Shown here: positions 56,199-64,000 of the stretch, in pieces | Numbering within the stretch: position 1 is the stretch's first letter | How the letters are laid out: the number at the start of each line of letters is the position of its first letter | Assembly (NCBI RefSeq): GCF_014649015.1 | Contig: NZ_BMSF01000019.1 | Span: 1 to 64,000, forward strand | DNA length: 64,000 bases | Source of the DNA: Streptomyces narbonensis | Lineage (GTDB): Bacteria > Actinomycetota > Actinomycetes > Streptomycetales > Streptomycetaceae | Direction: 5' to 3' | The notes under the pieces: model-generated | What the model saw: the letters and a program-made list of their open reading frames with translations, nothing else | Databases searched by the model: none | What the model was told of the DNA's origin: nothing | Translations under genes and position numbers: made by a program

Positions 56199-56611
56199 CG
56201 CGCGGCGGCCGGGTCGACAGTGGGGGAGAGGGGCGGGGCGAGGGCCGGGACGGCGGCGAGGGACCCGTAGACGCCGAGGCCCTGCTCGCGGGCCCGGGCG
56301 ACCATCATGTCCGCTCCCTCCGAGGGCCCGCCGATCCGCAGGACCGCGTCGCAGCGGGAGAGCAGGCGCTCGGCGACAGGGTGGAAGACCTCCTGGAAGA
56401 GCGCGTCACCGGGGCGGGCGCCGCCGGCCGCCTCCAGGAGCGGGAGGGCGAGGGCCTCGCCGGTGACGGGCAGGTGCCCGGCGCGGAAGAGGGCGAGGGC
56501 GGTCTCGTTCATGGCCCGGACGTTCGCTTCGAGCTTGTGGGGGTCGTCGCCGGTGCCGGAGCGGTACGGGCCGGCGACGAGGATCATCAGCGGGCGGGGA
56601 ACGGTGGTCAC
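56195..56611 (-). CDS. DUF4406 / nucleoside 2-deoxyribosyltransferase-like protein
   Basis: 138 aa. The N-terminal LMILVAGPYRSGT and internal CDAVLRIGGPSEGADMMVARARE match the DUF4406 family, which has the nucleoside 2-deoxyribosyltransferase fold. The activity is unproven. Directly upstream of, and overlapping, the Nudix gene, so nucleotide metabolism is plausible for both. Confidence 0.8.
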   Translation of the reverse strand: MTTVPRPLMILVAGPYRSGTGDDPHKLEANVRAMNETALALFRAGHLPVTGEALALPLLEAAGGARPGDALFQEVFHPVAERLLSRCDAVLRIGGPSEGADMMVARAREQGLGVYGSLAAVPALAPPLSPTVDPAAAR

Positions 56612-56630
56612 GAGCGATCACTCCTCGGTA

Positions 56631-56693
56631 CGAAGGGCGAAGGGCGAAGGGCGAAGGGCGAAGGGCGAAGGGCGAGGGACGCGGGACGCGGGA
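56631..56693. repeat. Heptanucleotide tandem repeat CGAAGGG
   Basis: Six exact CGAAGGG units (56631-56672) are followed by CGAGGGA and then CGCGGGA units (56680-56693). The array lies directly upstream of the DUF4406 start codon (~20 bases away), so unit-number change could alter its promoter or leader. Confidence 0.9.
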
Positions 56694-56775
56694 CGCGTGC
56701 GGATACCGGTACGGGCGCGGCCGGCGGCGGAGCCGACGAGTGGCGATGGCGGAGCCGACGAGGGCGACGGCGGTT

Positions 56776-57561
56776 TCAGGCCAGCTGTACGTCGACACCC
56801 GCGTCCCGCAGCGCGTCCAGCGTCTGGGGCCCGCCCGGGTGCGTGGCGGGGTCCTCGGCGGCCCGGTCGGTGACGAAGTGGTGGGCCGCGCCGAGCGAGG
56901 CGACCCGGCTGAACGCCCGTACGCCGAGCTTGGTGGCGTCGGCCACCGCGACCGTGCGGCCGGCCCGGGCGAGTCCGACCTGCTTGACGGCCGCGTCGTC
57001 CAGCGAGAACTCCGACCAGCCGTGCTCGGCGTGGATCCCGCCGATGGACATCAGAAAGCAGTCGAAGGCCAGCGACTCCAGCGTGCGCAGCGCGAGCGGG
57101 CCGACGAGGGAGCGCTCGCCGGGACGGGATCGCCCGCCGACGACCAGGAGGTCGATCCCGGGCTTGTCGGCCAGGACCACCGCCGCCTGGATGCTGAGCA
57201 CGGCGACCGTCAGCGGACCCCGGGCCGCCAGGTGCTCGGCCACGTGCACGGTCGTGGTCCCCGCGTCCAGGAGGACCCGCGACCCCGGCTCCACCAGCGC
57301 GGCCGCAGCCGCACCCAGACGGTCCTTCGTCGCGGCCTGCCACGGCTCGCGCGCCGAGAAGCCGGCCTGTTCGTCCCGTACGCGGGTGGCGACGGCGCCG
57401 CCGTGCACGCGCCGCACGAGTCCCTGACGCTCCAGCGCGTCGAGATCCCTGCGCACGGTCATCTCCGATACGCCCAGTCGATGGGAGAGCTCCGACACGG
57501 AAACCCGGTCGGAGCCCTGCACCAATCGCAGGGTCAGGTCCAGACGATTGGCGACACCCAT
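56776..57561 (-). CDS. DeoR family transcriptional regulator
   Basis: 261 aa. The DeoR HTH is at ~5-58 (DRVSVSELSHRLGVSEMTVRRDLDALERQGLVRRVHGGAV), and the sugar-phosphate binding DeoRC domain (~75-235) has the DAGTTT loop and VVADATKLG. It probably represses a sugar or nucleoside gene set; no obvious target enzyme is adjacent. GTTC-GAAT-GAAC (57584-57595) in its own promoter could be an autoregulatory operator. Confidence 0.92.
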   Translation of the reverse strand: MGVANRLDLTLRLVQGSDRVSVSELSHRLGVSEMTVRRDLDALERQGLVRRVHGGAVATRVRDEQAGFSAREPWQAATKDRLGAAAAALVEPGSRVLLDAGTTTVHVAEHLAARGPLTVAVLSIQAAVVLADKPGIDLLVVGGRSRPGERSLVGPLALRTLESLAFDCFLMSIGGIHAEHGWSEFSLDDAAVKQVGLARAGRTVAVADATKLGVRAFSRVASLGAAHHFVTDRAAEDPATHPGGPQTLDALRDAGVDVQLA

Positions 57562-57583
57562 GACTCATTTCTATCACGGCGAT

Positions 57584-57595
57584 GTTCGAATGAAC
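57584..57595. promoter_or_regulatory. Inverted repeat in the deoR promoter region
   Basis: GTTCGAATGAAC is a 4-bp inverted repeat with a 4-base spacer, 22 bases upstream of the DeoR start codon (minus strand) in a locally AT-rich stretch. It is short, so the assignment as operator is tentative. Confidence 0.4.
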
Positions 57596-57651
57596 TGTCT
57601 CATGTGAGGTAGAGGGGGGGCGGTGTCAGTGGCCCCTGCGAGGATGCGGGC

Positions 57652-58029
57652 ATGGAGCCTTCTGGTGTGGTCGAGGCGTTGTGGGATCGGATCCAGGCGC
57701 GGGACTGGTCGGGCGTCGCCGACCTGGTTGCCGAGGATGCCGTGGTCGAGTGGCCGGTGAGCGGGGAGCGCATCGTCGGCAGCAGAAACTTCGTCGCGGT
57801 GAACAGCGAATACCCGGAGGGCTGGTCGATCCGGGTGCTGCGGGTCGTGGCGGAGGGCGACGAGGTGGTCTCCGAGGTGGAGGTGCCCCACGACGATCTC
57901 GGTACGTTCCGCGCGGCCTCGTTCTGGACCGTCCGGCAGGGTCGGATCGTGCGCGGCCGGGAGTACTGGACCAGCCCGGGAGCCGATCCGCGCCCCGAGT
58001 GGCGGGCCGGTCTGGTCGAACCCATGTGA
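57652..58029 (+). CDS. NTF2-like / SnoaL-like domain protein
   Basis: 125 aa. The pattern VVEALWDRIQARDWSGVADLVAEDAVVEWP and SFWTVRQGRIVRGREYW is characteristic of the NTF2-like superfamily (polyketide-cyclase-type fold). Function unknown. It has a free-standing ATG start, and MiaB follows 175 bases later. Confidence 0.85.
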   Translation: MEPSGVVEALWDRIQARDWSGVADLVAEDAVVEWPVSGERIVGSRNFVAVNSEYPEGWSIRVLRVVAEGDEVVSEVEVPHDDLGTFRAASFWTVRQGRIVRGREYWTSPGADPRPEWRAGLVEPM

Positions 58030-58204
58030 GGTGCGGCCGTCGCCTGCCCGGCAGAGGCTGAAGGCCGCAGCGCGTGGCGAGGGCCTCGTGGGTGGACGGC
58101 CGGGATCCGTGGTGCGGCTGAGCCAGGAGTGACACGGGCGCTCGCACGCGCTCCGGACGCCGAACCCGGGCCTGACATCTCCTGGGAGCACCTACCCTTG
58201 AGCC

Positions 58205-59734
58205 ATGACCAGCAGCAGCGACCGGAGTCCCGCAGTGAGCGTTGACGAATCCAAGACCTACGAGATTCGCACCTACGGGTGCCAGATGAACGTGCACGAC
58301 TCCGAGCGGCTCTCCGGTCTGCTGGAAGAAGCGGGTTACGTCAAGGCCCCCAAGGGCTCCGACGGGGACGCCGACGTCGTCGTCTTCAACACCTGCGCCG
58401 TCCGCGAGAACGCCGACAACAAGCTGTACGGCAACCTCGGCCGGCTCGCCCCGATGAAGACCACGCGTCCCGGCATGCAGATCGCCGTCGGCGGCTGCCT
58501 CGCCCAGAAGGACCGCGACACCATCGTCAAGAAGGCCCCCTGGGTCGACGTGGTCTTCGGTACGCACAACATCGGCAAGCTGCCGGTGCTCCTGGAGCGC
58601 GCCCGCATCCAGGAGGAGGCGCAGATCGAGATCGCCGAGTCGCTGGAGGCCTTCCCCTCCACGCTGCCGACCCGGCGTGAGTCCGCCTACGCCGCCTGGG
58701 TCTCGATCTCCGTCGGCTGCAACAACACCTGCACCTTCTGTATCGTCCCCGCGCTGCGCGGCAAGGAAGAGGACCGCCGCCCCGGCGACATCCTCGCCGA
58801 GGTCGAGGCGCTGGTCGCCGAGGGCGTCTCCGAGATCACCCTGCTCGGCCAGAACGTCAACGCGTACGGCTCGGACCTGGGCGACCGCGAGGCCTTCTCC
58901 AAGCTGCTGCGCGCCTGCGGCCAGATCGAGGGCCTGGAGCGGGTCCGCTTCACCTCCCCGCACCCCCGCGACTTCACCGACGACGTGATCGCGGCGATGG
59001 CCGAGACGCCGAACGTGATGCCGCAGCTGCACATGCCGATGCAGTCCGGCTCGGACTCGATCCTGCGGGCGATGCGGCGCTCGTACCGGCAGGAGCGTTT
59101 CCTCGGGATCATCGAGAAGGTCCGCGCGGCCATTCCGCACGCCGCCATCTCCACCGACATCATCGTGGGCTTCCCCGGCGAGACCGAGGAGGACTTCGAG
59201 CAGACGATGCACGCGGTCCGCGAGGCCCGCTTCGCGAACGCCTTCACCTTCCAGTACTCCAAGCGCCCCGGCACCCCGGCCGCCGAGATGGACGGCCAGA
59301 TCCCCAAGGACGTCGTGCAGGAGCGCTACATGCGCCTCGTCGCGCTCCAGGAGGAGATCTCCTGGGAGGAGAACAAGAAGCAGGTCGGCCGCACGCTGGA
59401 GATCATGGTCGCCGAGGGCGAGGGCCGCAAGGACGGCGCCACGCACCGCCTCTCGGGCCGCGCCCCCGACAACCGGCTCGTCCACTTCACCAAGCCGGAG
59501 CAGGATGTCCGCCCCGGCGACGTCGTGACCGTCGAGATCACCTACGCCGCCCCGCACCACCTGCTCGCCGAGGGCCCGACGACGTCGGTACGCCGTACCC
59601 GCGCGGGCGACGCCTGGGAGAAGCGCAACGCGGAGGCCGCCGCGAAGCCGGCGGGCGTGCTGCTCGGCCTCCCGAAGATCGGCGTCCCGGAACCCCTCCC
59701 GACCGCCGACGCCCCGGCCTGCGGAAGCCACTGA
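58205..59734 (+). CDS. miaB: tRNA-2-methylthio-N6-dimethylallyladenosine synthase MiaB
   Basis: 509 aa radical-SAM methylthiotransferase for A37 of tRNAs reading UNN codons. N-terminal UPF0004 cysteines: YGCQMNVHDSE, FNTCAVRENA, GGCLAQKD; radical-SAM motif SVGCNNTCTFCIVP; C-terminal TRAM domain (~425-470). miaA, which makes its substrate i6A, lies 1.9 kb downstream. The last few codons, including the stop, lie inside a 17-bp repeat array. Confidence 0.96.
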   Translation: MTSSSDRSPAVSVDESKTYEIRTYGCQMNVHDSERLSGLLEEAGYVKAPKGSDGDADVVVFNTCAVRENADNKLYGNLGRLAPMKTTRPGMQIAVGGCLAQKDRDTIVKKAPWVDVVFGTHNIGKLPVLLERARIQEEAQIEIAESLEAFPSTLPTRRESAYAAWVSISVGCNNTCTFCIVPALRGKEEDRRPGDILAEVEALVAEGVSEITLLGQNVNAYGSDLGDREAFSKLLRACGQIEGLERVRFTSPHPRDFTDDVIAAMAETPNVMPQLHMPMQSGSDSILRAMRRSYRQERFLGIIEKVRAAIPHAAISTDIIVGFPGETEEDFEQTMHAVREARFANAFTFQYSKRPGTPAAEMDGQIPKDVVQERYMRLVALQEEISWEENKKQVGRTLEIMVAEGEGRKDGATHRLSGRAPDNRLVHFTKPEQDVRPGDVVTVEITYAAPHHLLAEGPTTSVRRTRAGDAWEKRNAEAAAKPAGVLLGLPKIGVPEPLPTADAPACGSH

Positions 59735-59860
59735 TCCGCGGAAGCCACTGAGCCGCGGAAGCCACTGAGCCGCGGAAGCCACTGATCCGAGGGGGCCGGT
59801 GACGCAAGCGAGCCGCTGCGCCGCAAGCGAGCCGCTGCGCCGCAAGCGAGCCGCTGCGCC
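59721..59860. repeat. Two tandem repeat arrays: 17 bp x4 and 19 bp x3
   Basis: GCGGAAGCCACTGA(T/G)CC occurs at 59721-59737, 59738-59754, 59755-59771 and 59772-59788. GCAAGCGAGCCGCTGCGCC occurs at 59804-59822, 59823-59841 and 59842-59860. The first unit covers the miaB stop codon. Both arrays lie between miaB and the next gene. Confidence 0.92.
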
Positions 59861-59933
59861 GCAGCCCTTCCGGCCTGCGGCGCCGACGCCTGGCCGAGGG
59901 GTGCCGACGCGGCGGCGCAGTAGGGTGCGGATC

Positions 59934-60632
59934 ATGCTTGTCGCCGCAGCCGTCTGCCCCTGTCCGCCGCTCCTCGTCCCCGAGGTCGCGACCGGCGCCG
60001 CCCCCGAACTGGACGCCGCGCGCACCGCCTGCGCCGACGCCGTCGGACTGCTCGCCGCCTCGCGCCCCGACCGGCTGTACGTCGTCGGCCCCGCCGGGGC
60101 CGGCGCCACCGGTACGTTCCCGGCCGGTTCGACGGGCTCCTTCGCCGGCTTCGGGGTCGACCTCTCCGTACGCCTCGGCGTCGGCCGCGCCGCCGACCGC
60201 CCCCTGCCCGTGAGCCTCGCCGTAGGCGCCTGGCTGCTCGGCCGCGCCGACGCGCCCGTCGAGGGCCGGGGCGTGGACGAGCGGGAGGCGGCGGAGGCCT
60301 GTGCCGCGACCGGCCGTGAGCTCGCCGCGTCCGCCGACCGGGTCGCCCTCCTCGTCATGGGTGACGGCAGCGCGTGCCGGACCGTGAAGGCCCCCGGCTA
60401 CCTGGACGAGCGGGCGGCCGGCTTCGACGCCGGGGCGGCCCGCGCGCTGGGCGCGGCCGACGTGGCCGCACTGCTCACGCTGGACGAGGAGCTCGCGTAC
60501 GAGCTGAAGGCCGCCGGCCGCGCGCCTTGGCAGGTCCTGGCGGGCGCTGCCGAGAACGCGGGGCTCGAAGGCCGTCTCCTCCACGAGGACGCCCCCTACG
60601 GCGTGGAGTACATCGTCGCCGCCTGGTCCTGA
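59934..60632 (+). CDS. LigB-like (class III extradiol dioxygenase subunit B-like) protein
   Basis: 232 aa. The N-terminal AAAVCPCPPLLVPEVATG and ADRVALLVMGDGSACRT match an actinobacterial family annotated as class III extradiol dioxygenase B-like. The usual two His and Glu iron ligands of LigB are not evident, so it may lack dioxygenase activity. Conserved downstream of miaB in Streptomyces. ATG 59934 is used; an upstream extension would run through the repeat arrays. Confidence 0.75.
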   Translation: MLVAAAVCPCPPLLVPEVATGAAPELDAARTACADAVGLLAASRPDRLYVVGPAGAGATGTFPAGSTGSFAGFGVDLSVRLGVGRAADRPLPVSLAVGAWLLGRADAPVEGRGVDEREAAEACAATGRELAASADRVALLVMGDGSACRTVKAPGYLDERAAGFDAGAARALGAADVAALLTLDEELAYELKAAGRAPWQVLAGAAENAGLEGRLLHEDAPYGVEYIVAAWS

Positions 60633-60661
60633 CGGACCGCGAGGCCCCACAGGACGCAGGA

Positions 60662-60706
60662 ACGGCGGACGGCCGCGGAGCGCGATGCTCCGCGGCCGTC
60701 CGCCGT
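60662..60706 (+). terminator. Long perfect hairpin terminator
   Basis: A 20-bp perfect stem (60662-60681 with 60687-60706) with a 5-base loop lies 30 bases after the LigB-like gene and before the convergent antitoxin gene. It can serve as a terminator from either side; no T-run is present. Confidence 0.85.
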
Positions 60707-60742
60707 GCGGAGGGGACTGCGTCGTGCGGGTGACGCCGGCCG

Positions 60743-61000
60743 TCAGGCGGTCGGCGGCGGGGTCGCGCCGCCGCTCCCGGGCGTGCCGTCGTCCTTGTGA
60801 CCGATCCGGTCCACCACATGCTTGGCCTTGCCCGTACCGGATTGGATCTTGTCGCTGTACTTGCCCTTGGTCTTCTCGTCGACCAGCTTCGCGGCCTTGT
60901 CGAGACCGTTGTCGATCTTGCCCCCGTGCTGCTGCGCGAGGTCGGCCACCTTGTCCTTGGCCGGGGCGAGCTTGGCCTTCAGCGAATCCAGGAGACCCAT
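60743..61000 (-). CDS. Rv0909-family putative antitoxin
   Basis: 85 aa. LDSLKAKLAPAKDKVADLAQQHGGKIDNGLDKAA and TKGKYSDKIQSGTGKA match the Rv0909 (MT0933-like) antitoxin family. In M. tuberculosis the partner Rv0910 is a polyketide-cyclase-like toxin; no such gene is next to this one. Many Streptomyces have solitary copies, so the toxin-antitoxin function is unproven here. Confidence 0.85.
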   Translation of the reverse strand: MGLLDSLKAKLAPAKDKVADLAQQHGGKIDNGLDKAAKLVDEKTKGKYSDKIQSGTGKAKHVVDRIGHKDDGTPGSGGATPPPTA

Positions 61001-61069
61001 GGGGCACCTTCCCTCCGCGGACCCTCGGGGGATCCGTGTTCCGTGTCCTGCCCCCAGGACCCCGGGGGC

Positions 61070-61543
61070 CTACTTGCGGGCGCCTTCGCCTGCCTCGTTG
61101 TCCGCGGCGGCCTCGGCCGACTGCTGCTTCGGGATCTCCACGATCTCGGAGACCACCGCTCCGGCCGCCCGCTCGTCCCTGTCGACGCCTTCCGTGGCAT
61201 CCGCGTCGGCCGAACCGTCCACCGAGTCCGCCGTCCCGGCTTCCGGAGCCTCCGCGGCCTCGGTCGCGATCACGATGACGTCATCGACTTCGGCCGAGAC
61301 ATCAGCACCGACACCGATACCGACACCGGCATCAACATCGCCACCAACATCGGCACGAGAATCAGCAGCGACACAAGCATCGACATCGACATCGGCCGCG
61401 ACCTCGGCATCGGCTCCGGCCACGGCGTCCGTCTCGGTCGTGTCGGCGGCGTCGGCGGTCGGCGTCGCGACGGCCCCGGTCTCCTCCGACGAGGCCTCGA
61501 CCACATCCTTCTTCTTACGGCGAAACACTGCAAAAACGCCCAT
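61070..61543 (-). CDS. Acidic low-complexity hypothetical protein
   Basis: 157 aa, unrecognised. A basic N-terminus (FAVFRRKKKD) is followed by an Asp/Ala/Glu/Val-rich chain with VDVD- and ADA-type repeats through residue ~140. ATG 61543 has GGAG six bases upstream and is preferred to GTG 61549. GC content and codon use are slightly lower than neighbours. It is between the antitoxin gene and miaA; no function can be given. Confidence 0.6.
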   Translation of the reverse strand: MGVFAVFRRKKKDVVEASSEETGAVATPTADAADTTETDAVAGADAEVAADVDVDACVAADSRADVGGDVDAGVGIGVGADVSAEVDDVIVIATEAAEAPEAGTADSVDGSADADATEGVDRDERAAGAVVSEIVEIPKQQSAEAAADNEAGEGARK

Positions 61544-61682
61544 ATTCACTCCATAGCGTACTCGGATGGGAGGGGCTCGGCGGTGATCGACGGCCGGAAC
61601 CTCGCAACAGGCAACGAAGCCGGAGAGGGCTCGTCACGTAGCTCATTCGGGGACGGGCCGGGAGGTTTGCGAGACTGGTGCG

Positions 61683-62621
61683 GTGAGAAGTGCAGCTCCC
61701 GCCCCGCGGGTCATCGCCGTCGTCGGTCCCACTGCAGCCGGAAAGTCCGATCTGGGGGTATTTCTGGCTCAACAGCTCGGCGGAGAGGTCGTCAACGCCG
61801 ACTCGATGCAGCTCTACCGGGGGATGGACATCGGGACCGCCAAACTGACGATGGAGGAACGGGACGGCGTCCCGCACCACCTCCTCGACATCTGGGACGT
61901 GACCGAGGCCGCCAGCGTCGCCGAGTACCAGCGTCTGGCCCGCGCCGAGATCGACCGGCTCCTCGCCGAGGGTCGCACCCCGATCCTCGTCGGAGGTTCC
62001 GGCCTGTACGTACGGGGGGCGGTCGACGCCCTGGAGTTCCCCGGCACCGACCCCGCCGTCCGGGCCAGGCTGGAGGCCGAGCTGGAGGAACGCGGCTCGG
62101 GCGTGCTGCACGCCCGGCTCGCCGAGGCCGACCCCGAGGCGGCCCGCGCGATCCTGCCCAGCAACGGTCGCCGCATCGTCCGCGCGCTCGAGGTCATCGA
62201 GATCACGGGCAAGCCCTTCACCGCCAACCTGCCCGGGCACGACTCCGTCTACGACACCGTGCAGATCGGCGTCGACGTGGCCCGCCCCGAGCTCGACGAG
62301 CGCATCGCCCTGCGCGTGGACCGGATGTGGGAGGCCGGCCTCGTCGACGAGGTGCGCGCCCTGGAGGCGCGGGGCCTGCGCGAGGGCCGTACCGCCGCCC
62401 GCGCCCTCGGCTACCAGCAGGTGCTCGCGGCGCTCGCCGGGGAGTGCACCGAGGACGAGGCGCGCGCCGAGACCGTGCGCGCCACCAAGCGCTTCGCGCG
62501 CCGTCAGGACTCCTGGTTCCGCCGTGACCCGCGCGTCCACTGGCTCAGTGGAGCCGCCGATCACCGCGGGGAACTCCCGCGGGAGGCGCTGTCGTTGGTC
62601 GAACGAGCGGTTACAGCCTGA
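61683..62621 (+). CDS. miaA: tRNA dimethylallyltransferase MiaA
   Basis: 312 aa. P-loop GPTAAGKSDLGVFLA at the N-terminus, DSMQLYRGMDIGTAK, the catalytic region VVGG-like GGSGLYVRG, and DIWDVTEA. It transfers dimethylallyl to N6 of A37 of tRNA, the substrate of MiaB. GTG start at 61683. Length is normal. Confidence 0.96.
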   Translation: MRSAAPAPRVIAVVGPTAAGKSDLGVFLAQQLGGEVVNADSMQLYRGMDIGTAKLTMEERDGVPHHLLDIWDVTEAASVAEYQRLARAEIDRLLAEGRTPILVGGSGLYVRGAVDALEFPGTDPAVRARLEAELEERGSGVLHARLAEADPEAARAILPSNGRRIVRALEVIEITGKPFTANLPGHDSVYDTVQIGVDVARPELDERIALRVDRMWEAGLVDEVRALEARGLREGRTAARALGYQQVLAALAGECTEDEARAETVRATKRFARRQDSWFRRDPRVHWLSGAADHRGELPREALSLVERAVTA

Positions 62622-62729
62622 TCACGTGATGGCATCGGGACGCCCTGCCCGTCAGTTCGGCGGTCAGGAGCGTGCCATCATCGAGCATCGATCGACCAAG
62701 TGGAGTCCGAGTGGGGAGGGCGCGTGGCG

Positions 62730-63206
62730 ATGGAGGCCGGCCCTCGCGACAGAGAACAGCAGGACGCGGTCCTGGGCGACCCGACGGGCACAGCCGCGGT
62801 CGGGGCCCCGGGCCTGACACCGGACGGTCCTGACGACGCGGAAGGCACCGCCGTCGAGGTGGACGCCGACGAGGTCGAGGTCGAACTCAGACCGCAGCGG
62901 CGTCTGCGGATCTGGCAGCTCGCCCCGATCGTCGCTCTCGCGGCCGTCGGCTCCCTGATGTTCGCGTTCCCGCTCGCCTTCGGCTCGGGTGACGGCGGCG
63001 CCGTCCTCGCCATGCTCGGTCTGCTCATCAGCTCCTGCGCGGCCGGCTGGGGCATGATGGCCGCCCGCAAGGTCGGCTACACCTGGCCCGGGCTCCCGCA
63101 GCGCGGCTCGGGCGAGCGCCCCGACTGGCGCGTCCTCGCCCTCTACCTGGCGACGATCACCGTCCTGGTCGCCCTGGCCGTCTGGCGCGTCGCCCGCCTC
63201 CGCTGA
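62730..63206 (+). CDS. Hypothetical two- to three-helix membrane protein
   Basis: 158 aa from ATG 62730 (GGGGAGGG nine bases upstream); a GTG at 62724 is also possible. An acidic N-terminus (~1-60, Asp/Glu-rich EVDADEVEVEL) is followed by three hydrophobic helices (~66-90, ~93-115 and ~135-152). It lies between miaA and dapF and looks conserved in this position in Streptomyces. Function unknown. Confidence 0.8.
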   Translation: MEAGPRDREQQDAVLGDPTGTAAVGAPGLTPDGPDDAEGTAVEVDADEVEVELRPQRRLRIWQLAPIVALAAVGSLMFAFPLAFGSGDGGAVLAMLGLLISSCAAGWGMMAARKVGYTWPGLPQRGSGERPDWRVLALYLATITVLVALAVWRVARLR

Positions 63207-63294
63207 CCCGTCCGGAGACTCCCGTCGACCTCCCGCACCCTTCGTGCGTGGACGCCCGCGCGGCCTGTCGGACCCGCCCCGTACAGTTGATCTC

Positions 63295-64000
63295 GTGACC
63301 AGCACGCAGACCTCGCCGCTCCCCTTCCTCAAGGGCCACGGCACCGAGAACGACTTCGTGATCGTCCCCGACGCGGACAACGCCATCGAGCTGAGCCCCG
63401 CCTCCGTCGCGCGGCTCTGCGACCGGCGGGCCGGCATCGGCGGGGACGGGCTGCTGCACGTCGTGCGCAGCGCCGCCCACCCCGAGTCGCGGCACCTGGC
63501 CGACGAGGCCGAGTGGTTCATGGACTACCGGAACGCCGACGGATCCGTCGCCGAGATGTGCGGGAACGGAGTCCGGGTCTTCGCCCGCTACCTCCAGCAC
63601 GCCGGGCACGTCACCGCGGGCGAGGTCGCCGTCGCCACCCGCGGCGGCATCAAGCGCGTCCACCTCGACAAGGACGGCTCCGTCACCGTCTCCATGGGCC
63701 GCGCGGTCCTGTCCGAGGCCGGAGTCACCGTCACCGTCGACGGCCGTAGCTGGCCCGCGCGGAACGTGAACATGGGCAATCCGCACGCGGTCGCCTTCGT
63801 CGAGGACCTCGGCCACGCGGGCAACCTCTTCACCGAGCCGCCCTACGAGCCCGCCGCGGTCTACCCGGACGGGGTCAACATCGAGTTCGTCGCCGACCGC
63901 GGCCCCCGGCACGTCGCCATGCGGGTCCACGAGCGCGGCGCCGCCGAGACCCGCTCCTGCGGTACGGGAGCGTGCGCCGTCGCCGTCGCCACGGCCCGCC
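63295..64000 (+). CDS. dapF: Diaminopimelate epimerase DapF (3' end outside window)
   Basis: 235 residues are visible from GTG 63295 before the window ends. The start PFLKGHGTENDFV, the first catalytic Cys in MCGNGVRVFARYL and the second in SCGTGACAVAVATA are the DapF signature. The enzyme converts LL- to meso-diaminopimelate for lysine and for the cell wall; Streptomyces peptidoglycan uses the LL form, so DapF mainly serves lysine synthesis here. The C-terminal ~50 residues lie beyond the window. Confidence 0.95.
   Translation, partial: MTSTQTSPLPFLKGHGTENDFVIVPDADNAIELSPASVARLCDRRAGIGGDGLLHVVRSAAHPESRHLADEAEWFMDYRNADGSVAEMCGNGVRVFARYLQHAGHVTAGEVAVATRGGIKRVHLDKDGSVTVSMGRAVLSEAGVTVTVDGRSWPARNVNMGNPHAVAFVEDLGHAGNLFTEPPYEPAAVYPDGVNIEFVADRGPRHVAMRVHERGAAETRSCGTGACAVAVATAR

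Noticed and set aside
59721..59860. CRISPR array
   Set aside because: Units are directly adjacent with no unique spacers, and no cas genes are present in the window.
57626..60358. Long minus-strand frame across miaB
   Set aside because: Shadow frame of miaB on the opposite strand; codon pattern and motifs fit miaB only.
60797..62527. Long plus-strand frame overlapping the antitoxin, acidic protein and miaA
   Set aside because: It crosses several real genes on both strands, has no domain signal and is shadow translation of repetitive acidic coding DNA.

Overview
The window reads as the chromosome of a Streptomyces species. It is very GC-rich with strong third-position GC bias, uses many GTG starts and 4-base ATGA/GTGA overlaps, and carries actinomycete-only families (OsaA/B/C, ClgR, RodZ-like protein, Dps, DUF3046, GluRK). 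The order osaC-osaA-osaB-ftsK-rimO-pgsA-cinA-clgR ... recA-recX ... gluDCBA-gluRK ... miaB-miaA-dapF matches, from memory, the conserved core order around recA in S. coelicolor. Gene names rest on recognised protein motifs and this order; no search was run.

Layout. 1-180: end of an rRNA operon (5S 3' end, tRNA-Thr, terminator). 0.2-9.6 kb: osmotic-stress module with osaC (anti-sigma kinase/PP2C phosphatase) divergent from osaA (poly-HAMP hybrid kinase) and osaB. 9.7-17.6 kb: ftsK, a RodZ-like protein, then rimO-pgsA-cinA-clgR with overlapping starts, then dps. 17.8-29.4 kb: small membrane protein, SDR, nei-type glycosylase, lhr helicase, AraC regulator with azlCD, a toroid-like hypothetical protein, DUF3046 and an AI-2E-family permease. 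29.5-33.9 kb: two-component system followed by a divergent, shortened cytochrome bd-like oxidase. 34.0-37.2 kb: SGNH hydrolase, then the decayed remains of a Tn7-like (TnsA/TnsB) element carrying a GNAT gene. 37.2-39.0 kb: recA with an intact LexA-type promoter but a 47-base loss that breaks the frame, then recX. 39.2-42.3 kb: cysteine dioxygenase and rhodanese behind a Cys-rich leader peptide, and a flavoprotein monooxygenase with a repeat tail. 42.6-48.4 kb: gluABCD glutamate importer divergent from gluRK. 48.7-57.6 kb: TAXI binding protein, LysR, EamA exporter, a YciI-LuxR fusion with a TTA codon, a NarL-type two-component pair, DedA, Nudix, DUF4406 and DeoR. 57.7-64 kb: NTF2-like protein, miaB, an LigB-like protein, an Rv0909-type antitoxin, an acidic hypothetical protein, miaA, a small membrane protein and the start of dapF.

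Working together. Several blocks are functional units: osmotic sensing (osaABC), DNA maintenance (ftsK, nei, lhr, recA-recX), glutamate uptake with its own two-component control (gluABCD/gluRK), cysteine catabolism (leader peptide, cysteine dioxygenase, rhodanese), and tRNA/ribosome modification (rimO, miaB, miaA).

The main surprises are the broken recA next to a degenerate Tn7-like transposon, the Q-loop-less cytochrome bd-like oxidase, the polycysteine leader peptide, the TTA-containing YciI-LuxR regulator, and an unusual number of short GC-rich tandem repeats between and inside genes.
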